NCBI GenBank assembly: GCA_033782935.1
Contig: JAWQEG010001549.1
Location: 102,001 to 166,000, forward strand
Direction: 5' to 3'
Length of the DNA: 64,000 bases
Source of the DNA: Petrolisthes cinctipes
Lineage: Eukaryota; Arthropoda; Malacostraca; Decapoda; Porcellanidae
Positions 33,017 through 43,240 of this stretch are shown in pieces; position 1 is the first letter of the stretch, and every line of letters starts with the position of its first letter. The notes beneath the pieces were generated by a model that searched no databases, was not told the DNA's origin, and saw nothing but the letters and a program-made list of their open reading frames with translations. The translations under genes were made by a program, and so were the position numbers.

Positions 33017-34604
33017 TTCTATGTATCTATCTATAGCTCTGATGCCTCGTTGCCTCCATGAACTCCCCCCAAGGGGGTGGCCACGGCAGAAGTGCCTCCA
33101 GTTCTCTCTGTTCCAACACTCCCTCCTTACTTGTTCAAGCCCTACTCTGCTTCTCACGTTTCTCTCCTTTACATACTCTTCCACTCTGTTCCAACACTCC
33201 CTCCTTACTTGTTCAAGCCCTCCTCTGTCCCTCATGTTTCTCTCCTATACATACTCTTCCACTCTGTTCTGCCATCTAACCGGAGGTCTGCCTCTCACAC
33301 CAGGTGCCACAACTTCACTTCCATACACCTTTTTTACAAACTCCTCACTTTACATTATCTCTACAGTGGGATCTCGCATCTAGCGAGTTCTCAACTTGCG
33401 AATTCGTATCTGGCGACACCATACAACCTCTACCCATATTCGTTTCTAGCGAACAAAATTCGCATCTGGCGAAATAAATATGTAAGAAAATTAAAAAATA
33501 ATAATAATAAATTCGAGGGCGGCAGATTTACCGCCACGGCGGATACCTGTATTTTGTTTATCGTGTGAAGTCACGTCACCACCCACGCGGCCAGTCGGCC
33601 ACTCCTAGTCCTTCCCCAATTTAAAAACTCAGTCTCCGTCTTTGTCGAGCACGTGCGAGACCTCTCTTGACCCGCTCCGACCTTAAGCGTGAGGAGGAGA
33701 ATGCAGATGAAAGAATTACAAAATTAATTCAAGCATCAAGAGAGGCGGGAGAGAGTGGTGGTGAGCGGGAGACAAGTGAGGAGGGAGGCTGTGGCACGCT
33801 GCACTAGCCTGTCCCTTCGCCTCAGATACCAGCAGTTCGTCACTTCATTCATTACTCACGAGTAAATAGTGAATCCTGTATTTAATTATTTCTTCTTGAA
33901 TTCATGTTATGTATCACTTTGTGTACAACATAATGAAAATTATGCGATATCATAGACAAAAGTATATAAAATATAGATAATAAATTAAACAAAAAAAATC
34001 CCATTTGGCAGGCGAGAGAGCGTGAACAGTGGTGAGGAGGGCGAGGGTGGTGGTGGTAACATGGACAAGGGAGGAAGGGAGGGGAAGGGAGAGGTTGCTT
34101 GAGTGAGGAGGTGGCTGCCAGTCCGTCCATCCCTCCACCAAATGGACATTCGTCACACTTACACACTTTATCACTCAAATTACAATACCACTCATAATTT
34201 TTTCTTTGTTATATATTGTGCATCACTTTGTGTTTATTTAAATGGAAATTAAAATGTTATAGGCGAAAATAAAGTAAATAAAATGAAGATCGGCAATTTT
34301 CACCTCACCTATTATAATTTTTCTCATTAGTTTATGTATTCGCATCTAGCGAATTCACATCTAGCGCCGTTTTTTTGGCACCAATTACTCGCTAGATGCG
34401 AGATCCCACTGTACATGTCCAAACCATCTCAATGTATTACGTTTCACTCTCTCAACCACTCAATGCCAATTGCCTTCTCACTCATACCACACCTCTCATA
34501 TACACACTCATTACTTTCTCCATCCCACCTAGTAAGTCCACATGTTCCTCTCAAGTAACTCATTTCCACACCACCTATTCTAGACTGATGAGCCCTACTC
34601 CATG
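33017..34604 (-). mobile_element. RTE LINE fragment, copy 3 (split by a pogo/Tigger-like MITE)
   Basis: Minus-strand RTE 3' sequence (RVEEYVKERNVR, ENWRHFCRGHPLGGSS, tail CTATAGATAGATACATA) runs at 33017-33363 and resumes at 34412-34604. A block of about 70 bases with the RRECWNRVEEYVKERN codons is duplicated. It lies inside the RT core of LINE Y, between the WIKAFLGNRNQR codons and the VNGEAMEW codons. Confidence 0.8.
33364..34411. mobile_element. Pogo/Tigger-like non-autonomous element, 1,048 bp
   Basis: Perfect 24-base ends starting CAGTGGGATCTCGCATCTAG are flanked by TA on each side (33362-33363, 34412-34413). The uninterrupted site, CTCTACATGTCC, is present in the RTE copies near 27408 and 16436. 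Subterminal TTCGCATCTGGCGAA-type words repeat near both ends. No transposase frame is visible in the body. TA target and CAGT ends fit the Tc1/mariner/pogo group. Confidence 0.9.
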
Positions 34605-35618
34605 TAGGGCTCTTTGATTTCTATTACCTAAGAATGCCTTAATCCAGTCCAAATAATTGCCTTCTATACCACAGCAGGAGATCTTTTCCAATAACCTTTT
34701 ATGTGGAACTCTATCAAAAGCCTTCATAAAATCACAATAAATTACATGTACAGAATTCCCTAGATCTAAAGCCTTCGTCCACTCATCCAACACCTTTATA
34801 AGTTGTAATACAGTAGATCTCCCTGGTATAAAGCCGTACTGTTTATCACTGAGCAAGTTGTATTTCCTCAAGTGAGCCATCATCTCCTCTCTAATTAGTG
34901 TCTCCATACATTTACATATAATGTTTGTCAGACTCACAGGTCTATCATTTCCCGGGTCCCTTTTATTACCTTTTTTAAATATTGCTGTGATATTTGCAAT
35001 CTTCCAATCAGTGGGCAATTGCTGTGTGCTGAACGAGCATTCAAAGAAAATAACCAGTGGCTCTAAGATCTCCTTCATTATCTCCTTCACTATCCTTGGG
35101 TGTATCCCATCTGGTCCTGGTGATTTATCCTTCTTCATTTTCTATATTACCTTCTGAATTTTCTCCTTGGTAATGTTAAGACTTTGCAGAGGTGGTACTA
35201 CCTGCACTCTTCCCCTTGGAGAGTCTCCATCAGATTCAGTGACAAACACATTGGCAAATTGTCTAGAGAGAACCTTTGCTTTTTCTCTGTCACTTACTGT
35301 GGTCTCTGCTTTATTGTGGTCTGTATACAATTCTGATATCATGCCTTTGGTGTTCATTTTTGACTGAACATATTTCCAAAAAACCTTCGGGTTTTCTTTT
35401 ACAAGTGTAGCAACTTCCAGTTCCTTGTTCTTCACTGCTTTTCTTGTTTCTCTTTTCACCTGATTGTTAACTCTACTCTCCTATATTCTTTACTGATTTC
35501 AGCATACTGACTCTTCTCCATATAGTTTTCAGAATTTTCAAGTTTGTTCATTTGTTCCCATAATCTTTGCTTCCTCTTTATCTTGTTCCATAGCTTCCTG
35601 TTCATTGGCAAGTTCAGT
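34605..35618 (-). pseudogene. CR1-like LINE 'Y', 5' half of the surviving ORF2
   Basis: Minus-strand reading gives the linker before RT (KENPKVFWKYVQSKMNTKG, ISELYTDH, QFANVFV) and then the RT core: DKSPGPDGIHPRI, ANITAIFKKGNK, PVSLTNIICKCMETLI, KQYGFIPGRSTVLQL, CDFMKAFDRVPHKRLLEK and WIKAFLGNRNQR. The RTE fragment then interrupts it. At least one stop separates the two open parts near 35140. The endonuclease half is missing; the copy is cut at a family-B MITE (35619). Confidence 0.8.
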
Positions 35619-35998
35619 TAATTCTCATTTTACACTGGGATGATGTATGTGAAATAGTGTGTGTAATGAATGTATGTACTGTAAACACTTATTGTACACT
35701 ATATTAAACACCCATAATACCAGTGTACTGTACAATGAGGGTTTTCTGTACACAGTTTCATTACACACCCATAATACCAGTGTACTGTACAATGAGGGTT
35801 TTCTGTACACAGTTTCATTACACACACTACATTACACATCCAATATACCAGTGTACTGTACAATGAGGGTTTTCTGTACACAGTTTCATTACACACACTA
35901 CATTACACATCCAATATACAAGTGTACTGTACAATGAGGGTTTTTTGTACACAGTTTCATTACACACCCAATATACAAGTGTAAAATGAGAATTAACT
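35619..35998 (-). mobile_element. Family-B MITE with internal minisatellite, at the junction of two LINEs
   Basis: The ends CAGTTAATTCTCATTTTACAC and the inverse of GTGTAAAATGAGAATTAACTG bound about 380 bases. Inside are four to five units with GAGGGTTTTCTGTACACAG, opposite in orientation to 38067-39010. Unlike the other two copies it is not flanked by TA, and the LINE sequences on its two sides belong to different elements (Y on the left, X on the right). Confidence 0.8.
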
Positions 35999-36194
35999 GT
36001 GGGGGACTGTATCAAATGCTTTCCTTAGATCACAATAAGCCACATCCACTACCCATCCTCTATCTATAGACTCAGTCCACTTATCAATACTTATATCAGC
36101 TGCAATACTGTTGACCTCCCTGGTAAGAAACCATACTGTTTTTTGCTGAACAAGTTGTTACCTGACATGTGCTTTATGATACTGGTCTGTAGTT

Positions 36195-36324
36195 GTTGTT
36201 GAAGTTCCTCAAGGTGTCTGGCCGAGCAGCCCCCCTGAACTCCTGAGGAAGGTCATGGCCTGAACCGGGCTTTCCCACAGTGCCCTCAGAGAGTGTATGT
36301 TGTGTTGTTGGTGAGTGTGGTTGT
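36195..36324 (-). mobile_element. 130-bp 3' tail of an I-type LINE
   Basis: The insertion is flanked by an exact 11-base duplication, GGTCTGTAGTT (36184-36194, 36325-36335). The content is the last 120 bases of the LINE at 53041-56740, ending in a short (CAA)n tail on the minus strand. It lies inside the RT region of LINE X. This severely 5'-truncated copy shows the LINE family has been active. Confidence 0.9.
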
Positions 36325-36549
36325 GGTCTGTAGTTACTGGGGTCACTCTTATATCTCCCCTTTTTAAATATTGCAGTAATATTTGCTGTTTTCCACTCCT
36401 GGGGAACTTGATATCTTTCCAAAGAGTTGTTAAAAATAATCCACAGTGGTTCCACCAGCACCTCAGCAACTTCCAATATAACTCTTAGGTGGAGTGTGTC
36501 TGGTCCGGGGGATTTATTACGCTTTAACTTTTTCAGTGTTTTCAGTATA

Positions 36550-36799
36550 CGAGGCGTCTATTTACATAACGAGATAAGCGACACAATTCAAGTTTTGAGA
36601 AAAATGGGTTTAAAGTTTAACATCTGTGTACAAAAGGTTATAATCTCTCTATTTATACTTCATTTTAAGCCTTAATAGAAACTCCAAAAGGGGATATGGA
36701 CTTCACCACGTAAATTGTAGATGTTTACTAGGGGGGGAAGACAGTGCCATTTCAATTTCACCAGAGGTGGTGTTTATCCCGTTATGCAAATAGACGCCT
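36550..36799. mobile_element. 250-bp TIR element (family E)
   Basis: GAGGCGTCTATTTACATAAC at the left faces the inverse of the right end (TTATGCAAATAGACGCCTC), 27 bases with two mismatches. It sits between the linker and RT start of LINE X. The interior is non-coding and includes a G7 run. The target duplication is not clear, and no second copy is in the window. Confidence 0.75.
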
Positions 36800-37587
36800 C
36801 AATTATTATTATATATTATCTTCCCTTGATATTTCCATAATTGACAATGGTTTTTCTTGTCTCACTTTCAATTCTGGCACAGCTCCTTGCGGTTCGTTCA
36901 TAAATACTGATGAAAAAAAACTCTGCTAACTCTTGTGCCTTCTCCTTGTCACTCGTTGTGTTGTTATTTTTGTCACCTCCCATATATAATTCTGTGATCC
37001 CAGATACTGTCTTCGTCTTAGAGTTAACGTACTTCCAGAATATCTTTGGATTGCTTTTTACATTTTGTGGTATTGTTTGTTCCTTTGCTTTAACTTCTCT
37101 CCTAGTTTCTTTCGTTACTTGGTTATTTAAATGTCTGTACTCAACATTGCACTCTCTGATATTCCCTATTCCCACTGTCTGTTATTTCTTTCTGCCATTT
37201 TCCTCAATCGTTCCTTTGCTTTTTCTTAATCTTTGCCCTCAGTTTCCTATTCATGGGTAAATTCACTGTTTAAGGTTTTCCTTGATTCCCTTTCCTTAAA
37301 CATTCTGCATGGTATACAATCACTGATAACTTCCTACAATTTAGTTATAAATCTATTCCACATGTCATCGATGTCTTCAGTATTCAAGTGGTCTTTCCAG
37401 TCTATATTTAGTTTCTCCTTCATTTCTAAATAATTTCCTCTTTCATATAAATACACCTTTTTCTTTGTCTTCCTTATCTGTGGTTCTATATCACAATGAA
37501 AAGTTATGCAGGCATGATCACTTTTTCCGAGGGGGCTGTCTACTTCAATCCCCTCTACTCTTACGTCATCGTCAGTAAACACAAGTG

Positions 37588-37790
37588 ACGTGTATAAATA
37601 AGGTGTGGGTCATCTAGTGGGACAGAAGAGAAGCTACGGTACCAACATCACCACCATGAAGCTCCATTGTCTCATCTAGTGCGACACCCAATAATCTCGG
37701 GGCCTCACAAGAGTCACGGGCTACTGACACCCTACAGCCCCGAGGTTGAGGTATAGAAAAAAAAATAAATAAATAAAATCCACTTTTCAC
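37588..37790 (+). mobile_element. Possible short retroposon in LINE X
   Basis: This stretch of about 200 bases interrupts the endonuclease frame of LINE X. It ends at the right in an A-rich run (AAAAAAAAATAAATAAATAA), as a SINE or processed RNA would. ATCTAGTGGGAC and ATCTAGTGCGAC occur inside. No target duplication or convincing pol III boxes were found. Confidence 0.4.
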
Positions 37791-38066
37791 TCCCTCTACA
37801 TCTTGTTATGTTGCACAAAGAAACAATCTCTTATTTTTTCTATAAAACTCTGACTGTATTGGTCTCCGCTGGATGCTGTACCTGTTGTCCAGTTTATGTT
37901 AGGCAAATTAAAATCGCCTATATCTATTTTGTGTTTCGTTCTTTGTTCACCTATTTCTTGTTGTAGATCCAATAACCTGTTGTTATTCTCAGTGGTGCTA
38001 TTTGGACTCCTGTATACAGCTGTGAGCAATAAGTCCTCTGTACCTTTTATATTCACTTTTATATAC

Positions 38067-39010
38067 AGACAATTCTCATTTTACACTTGTATATTGGGTG
38101 TGTAATGTAGTGTGTGTAATGAAACTGTGTACAGAAAACCCTCATTGTACAGTACACTTGTATATTGGGTGTGTAATGTAATGTGTGTAATGAAACTGTG
38201 TACAGAAAACCCTCATTGTACAGTACACTTGTATATTGGGTGTGTAATGTAATGTGTGTAATGAAACTGTGTACAGAAAACCCTCATTGTACAGTACACT
38301 TGTATATTGGGTGTGTAATGTAATGTGTGTAATGAAACTGTGTACAGAAAACCCTCATTGTATAGTACACTTGTATATTGGGTGTGTAATGTAATGTGTG
38401 TAATGAAACTGTGTACAGAAAACCCTCATTGTATAGTACACTTGTATATTGGGTGTGTAATGTAATGTGTGTAATGAAACTGTGTACAGAAAACCCTCAT
38501 TGTATAGTACACTTGTATATTGGGTGTGTAATGTAATGTGTGTAATGAAACTGTGTACAGAAAACCCTCATTGTATAGTACACTTGTATATTGGGTGTGT
38601 AATGAAACTGTGTACAGAAAACCCTCATTGTACAGTACACTTGTATATTGGGTGTGTAATGAAACTGTGTACAGAAAACCCTCATTGTACAGTACACTTG
38701 TATATTGGGTGTGTAATGAAACTGTGTACAGAAAACCCTCATTGTACAGTACACTTGTATATTGGGTGTGTAATGTAATGTGTGTAATGAAACTGTGTAC
38801 AGAAAACCCTCATTGTACAGTGCACTTGTATATTGGGTGTGTAATGTAATGTGTGTAATGAAATTGTGTACAGAAAACCCTCATTGTATAGTACACTTGT
38901 ATATTGGGTGTGTAATATAGTGTACAATAAGTGTATACAGTACATACATTCATTACACACACACTATTTCACATACATAATGCCAGTGTAAAATGAGAAT
39001 TGCCTGTATT
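38067..39010 (+). mobile_element. Family-B Tc1/mariner-like MITE expanded into a 71/57-bp minisatellite
   Basis: The ends CAGACAATTCTCATTTTACAC and the inverse of GTGTAAAATGAGAATTGCCTG are flanked by TA, within the endonuclease frame of LINE X. Repeat starts (CACTTGTATATTGGG) fall at 38084, then seven steps of 71, three of 57 (to 38752) and two of 71 (to 38894). The short unit lacks 14 bases. The last 115 bases match the single-copy right end of the 174-base relative at 5094-5267. Confidence 0.92.
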
Positions 39011-39526
39011 CACATAAATCACCACCTTCCTCAATACTATAGGACACCCCATGTTTCACATACATCAACAAACCTCTCCCACAGCTTTCTTCAGATATAT
39101 TTTTTCCTAATAATTTGTATCCCTTGATATTAAACTCTACAATACTCTTTTCATATCTATAGTTCTTTGGCTTCACCTCCAGTATTATTATCACATGGGG
39201 TTTCACTCTCATATCTCCTATTCTTACCTCAAGTTGTCACATGTAAAAGTATCAACATTACTAAACATCACATGTATCTTATTTTGAGACTTAATCTTTT
39301 CTCCATTCTGCCTCATCTTTACTGGATATTTTCCTCTTGGTTTCTCTTTACACACAGTAGATACCGCTTCCATGGCTTCCCTCTTACCACATCCTTCTCC
39401 TCCTCACTCTTCTCTTTGGCCTGTTTCCTTAGTTCCTTTTCTTATTCCCGTTCCTCTCTCGTCACATCATGATACACTGACACATTCCTAAATAAAAGTT
39501 CCTTAACATTCTTTAGTTTATACAAG

Positions 39527-40330
39527 TTACTCATGATCCTCATCTTCACTATCAAAACAATTTAGGTTCAGCTCTCCACAAATCTCTTTAAACATTAGTT
39601 TATCATGTCTCATCTTGTCTTCTCTCTCCTCCATGTTAAATCCACTTATCATTTCTTCCGGCATTCTGTGCAGTACTATATTATTCTCTCTGTGTAACAT
39701 ATCCTTCACTTGTTCCACTGTCTCCTCTGCAATCACACTTTTGCTTACTTTTGTAGCACTATGTGAGTTGCAAATATTTTGATTCTCCTCCTTCACAACA
39801 TCTTTGCAGGATTATACTAAATCATTCTTCACCTCAATGCAAACTTTCTCCTTAACTTCTTCAAGTAACTTACCTTTTATATCATTAATATCCTTCTGAA
39901 CCTCTTGAAACTTACCCAACTTTCCTAGTTCCAACACTTTTTGTACTTCCAATTTCTCTTTCACTTCATCCATTTCTGTGCTAATTCTGCCCTTTACTAC
40001 TGCTATCTCATTCTCAAAAACAAGAAGCTTGGCAGTTGTCTCCTTTTCTAGGTTTTTCATCTTTGTTTCCACTACATCTTGTCTCTTTTCCTGCTTTGTA
40101 AATGTGACTCAGGACCTTGACAGCAACATTATCACACTTATTGTAATACCAGTGTAGTTTACTAGCATCACTCCTGTTTAAAAATTTATATATACAGTAC
40201 TTCCCTTGATACTCCTTCACACTTAATATGATGCCAGAATTCACAAAGACCACACCAAAATGCAGCATCAGAGTTGTTGCAGTCTGGACAAACCTTGAGC
40301 TTCCTCCTCTACTTGTTTACATCTGTTATC
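39527..40330 (-). pseudogene. CR1-like LINE 'X', ORF1 with PHD-like finger and coiled coil
   Basis: Minus-strand reading begins with a zinc-finger-like segment, VCPDCNNSDAAFWCGLCEFW and a following H-x2-C (about 40310-40220), resembling the PHD-type finger known in CR1 ORF1 proteins. After frame breaks, about 85 codons form a Lys/Glu heptad-rich coiled coil (METKMKNLEKETTAKLLVFE onward). A segment with NNIVLHRMPEE and a conserved-looking DKLMFKEIC follows. ORF1 proteins bind LINE RNA. Stops show that it is dead. Confidence 0.65.
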
Positions 40331-40555
40331 CCCTTCCTCCTTCAGTCATGTTTCATTAATCAGCTGATCCTGGGATGGTAACTTCTTCCTTTGTTTTAGT
40401 CCACTTCTTGTTGCTGTAGACACTTTTTTCTCCAGAGTCAGTCTTATACTTCTTAGGTTCTTATATTTGCTTTATACAACTTACCACCATTCAACTATAT
40501 TTCAAACTCATTAATAATTGAAACAAAGATAGAGCCAACCAATTCATATCCTTAC
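40331..40555. other. No gene seen
   Basis: Probable degraded 5' end of LINE X and flank. No frame or motif was recognised. Confidence 0.35.
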
Positions 40556-40878
40556 CTAACCTGACCTGACCTGACCTGACCTGACCTAACCTGACCTAAC
40601 CTGACCTTACCTAACCTGACCTTACCTAACCTGACCTAACCTAACCTTACCTGACCTGACCTGACCTGACCTAACCTAACCAAACCTGACCTGACCTAAT
40701 CTGACCTGACCTGACCTAACCTAACCTAACCTAACCTGGGCAAACTACCGGGACCTACCATGGGCAAACTACTGGGAAATAACCGTGGTAAAGTACAGGA
40801 AATGACCGGGGCAAAATTTTGGGACCTAGCCGGATCTGGCAACACTGCTACAAAACATTAATTCTTTCAATAGATACC
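40556..40878 (-). mobile_element. Family-C MITE with expanded TTAGG-like pentamers
   Basis: The right end (TGGCAACACTGCTAC, ATTCTTTCAATAGATACC) is that of the inverted hAT-like MITE, but the left part is replaced by about 180 bases of CCTAA/CCTGA pentamers (40556-40738). In other copies this run is only 20-40 bases. The left terminus is not recognisable. Confidence 0.8.
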
Positions 40879-41102
40879 GTACCCATTATTTTATTGGTTT
40901 TCTCTCTCTCTCTCTCTCTCAATATTTTTTTGTTATGTAAATCAGTGAAAATAGACTATATGTATGTATGTATATGTTATTATTATTATTATTATTTTAA
41001 TCTATTCTATTACTGTTTTTTAATACAAAGTTTTTACCTTTTTTTTTCGCTAATTTATAACATTCTAAGACACTTTTCTTCAATGGTATTTTATTATTAT
41101 TA

Positions 41103-41145
<43 letters not shown>

Positions 41146-41155
41146 CATCATTATG

Positions 41156-41203
<48 letters not shown>

Positions 41204-41286
41204 TAAACCTAACCTAACCTAATGTAATGTCAACAGAATTGGTCAGGTGCTAACCAGGTCATGGAAGAAGATAATGAAAGGTAATA

Positions 41287-41320
<34 letters not shown>

Positions 41321-41502
41321 GGTAAAAGTATAGAAGTAATTCATTCACTATATTGTATATTTTAGTATCATTAACCACTATTTTGGACCATTCTAACACA
41401 CTTTTCATCTATGGTGTTTCTCTGGGAGATGCCCCGTTTTAGAGATGTTCCCCATTTTACAAACATATTTTGGAAATTAATCTGACCTAACCTGACCTAG
41501 CC
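40879..41502. repeat. (TC)n and (TTA)n microsatellites
   Basis: (TC)n lies at about 40902-40920, and (TTA)n tracts at about 40978-40997, 41090-41200 and 41288-41320. The rest is AT-rich without a gene. A sequence near 41340-41500 (CCATTCTAACACACTTTTC, GGAGATGCCCCGTTTTAG) looks like a very old family-C MITE. Confidence 0.75.
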
Positions 41503-41771
41503 AGTAAATATTGAAAGAATTACCGTTATTGCATATGGGTTTTCTACCTTCATTACCCACTTATTTAGACAATTTTAAGACTATTTTCTTCTATGGCATT
41601 TCCTCCACAAATGCCCCATTTCCAAGATAGGGCATATTCAGATGGGGTATTTTGACATTAGCCTGACCTAACCTAACCTAACCTAACCTAACCACATCAG
41701 ACTACTGGGACCTAACCTGGGCAAACTACCGGGACCTAACCGTGGTAAAGTACAGGAAATGACCGGGGAAA
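41503..41771 (-). mobile_element. Family-C MITE, truncated copy
   Basis: It starts AGTAAATATTGAAAGAATTA and follows the inverted MITE as far as GAAATGACCGGGG, then stops before the TGTTGCCAG end. Confidence 0.8.
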
Positions 41772-41819
41772 AAAGTCTGAGGAAGTCTACTTACGTTACA
41801 ACACATTTTCTGTGTTTAC

Positions 41820-42448
41820 TACTGTCACCTGAAAAACTATGATTCTGTTTATTTTTTTGGTGAAAAACTATGATTTATTTTTTATTTTTTTTATGATAAG
41901 CTGTATCGTTTTATATATATATATTTTTTTGTGATAAACTGTTTTTTTCTTTCTTTCTTTTTGTGATAAACTGGGGTTTTTTTTTTGTGTGATACTGTTT
42001 ATTATTTCTTATGGTAATAAACTATACTTCTTTTTTCTTTTGGTGATAAACTATGCTTTTTTTATTTCTTTTTTGTGATAAGCTATACTTCTTTTTTTTT
42101 TTTGTGATAAACTCTGCTTGTGTGTTTTTGTTTTTGTTTTTGTTTTTGTTGGTGATAAACTATGCTTCTTTTTTTGGTGATAAACGATGCCTATTATTAT
42201 TATTTTTTTTTGTGATAAACTATGCTTCTTCTTTTTCCTTTTGGTGATAAATTATGTTTCTTTCTTTTTTTATATAAACTATGCTTCTTTTTTCTTTTTT
42301 TTTGTGATAAACTGTTTCTTTTTTTGTGTGCGATAAACTATGCTTTATTTTTGTTAAACTATGCTTCTTCTTTTTTGGTGATAAACTATGCTTTTTTTGT
42401 GTGTGTTATAAACTATACTTTTTTTTGTGTGTGTGTGATAAACTAGGC

Positions 42449-42482
<34 letters not shown>

Positions 42483-42700
42483 TAACTATGCTTTTTTTGT
42501 GTGTGTGATAAACTATGCTTATTATTATTTTTTTTATTTTTTTTTTGTGGTAAACTATCCTTTTCATTTGTGTGTGTGATAAACTATGCTTATTATTATT
42601 ATCATTATTATTATATATATATATATTTTTTGGTGATTAACTTTTTTGTGTGATAAACTATGCTTCTTTTTTTTTATATTTATTATTATTTTTTTTTTTT
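41820..42700. repeat. Degenerate tandem repeat around GATAAACTATGCTT
   Basis: About 20 irregular units of 25-50 bases, each a T-rich run followed by GTGATAAACTATGCTTC or a variant. Unit length varies mostly through the T run. No gene is present. It ends in a G9 run at about 42702-42710. Confidence 0.8.
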
Positions 42701-43240
42701 GGGGGGGGGTTAGTCACTTAAAAGCCGGCACCTGATTGGCTGAACAACACAGGGCGCCCTAACTACATTTTTTCTAATGATTTCATACATTATTTTTTTA
42801 AATGCATAAACATACATACATATGATAATTGAGGGTAATAGATATTTTATTTAATAGTATTTTCTTAACATATTTATTTTCTGTTTATTTATCAGTATTT
42901 TCTTAACATATTTCTTTTCTGTGTATTTAATATTACTTTTTATATATATTTCTTTTCTGTTCATATAATAATACTTTCTTAACATATTTATTTTTTGTTT
43001 ATTTGATAGTACCCCCAACATTTTTTTTTCAGATTTTGTAAAAATGTAGGGCGATTATCCTATAGTTGGCAACACTGATATTCTGCCGCGAGGTTGAAAT
43101 GTCCAAAATGTAGGGCGATTATCCTGTAGTTGGCAACACTGTGGTATCCAGCCCTAGATCAGTGTTGCCAGTGTCCAATGTTGCCAGCTGAGAGGGATTG
43201 CCACCTGACCATCTAGGTGAGTGACTGTGTTTGGGTTTAA
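42701..43240. repeat. AT-rich spacer with two short tandem duplications
   Basis: TATTTTCTTAACATATTTATTTTCTGTT repeats loosely at 42850-43010. AAAATGTAGGGCGATTATCC with TAGTTGGCAACACTG occurs twice, 66 bases apart (43041, 43107). No gene is seen. Confidence 0.6.

Larger units (their letters stand above)
36000..39212 (-). pseudogene. CR1-like LINE 'X', ORF2 (endonuclease and RT start), multiply interrupted
   Basis: Minus-strand order: endonuclease start (39212-39010: VIIILEVKP, GRGLLMYVKHGVSY), a family-B MITE, endonuclease middle (38056-37796: LTAVYRSPNSTTENN, IDIGDFNLPNINW), an insertion of about 200 bases, endonuclease end (37582-37334: SPLGKSDHACITF), linker (37175-36816: NPKIFWKYVNSKTKT), a TIR element, RT start (36549-36340: NKSPGPD, ANITAIFKKG), an I-LINE tail (36195-36324), then FSKKQYGFLPGRS and AFDTVPH before truncation near 36000. 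Stops and frameshifts are present. It is a different copy from Y, because the linker and RT start occur in both. Confidence 0.8.

Noticed and set aside
37588..37790. tRNA gene or tRNA-derived SINE
   Set aside because: A weak box-A-like word is present, but there is no box B, cloverleaf or clear target duplication; kept only as a possible short retroposon.
40556..40738. True interstitial telomere or chromosome end
   Set aside because: The pentamers are mixed CCTAA/CCTGA and are followed by the family-C MITE end, so they arose within the MITE.
41820..42700. Membrane-protein-like Phe/Leu-rich frames
   Set aside because: They arise from T-rich tandem repeats; the hydrophobicity is compositional.
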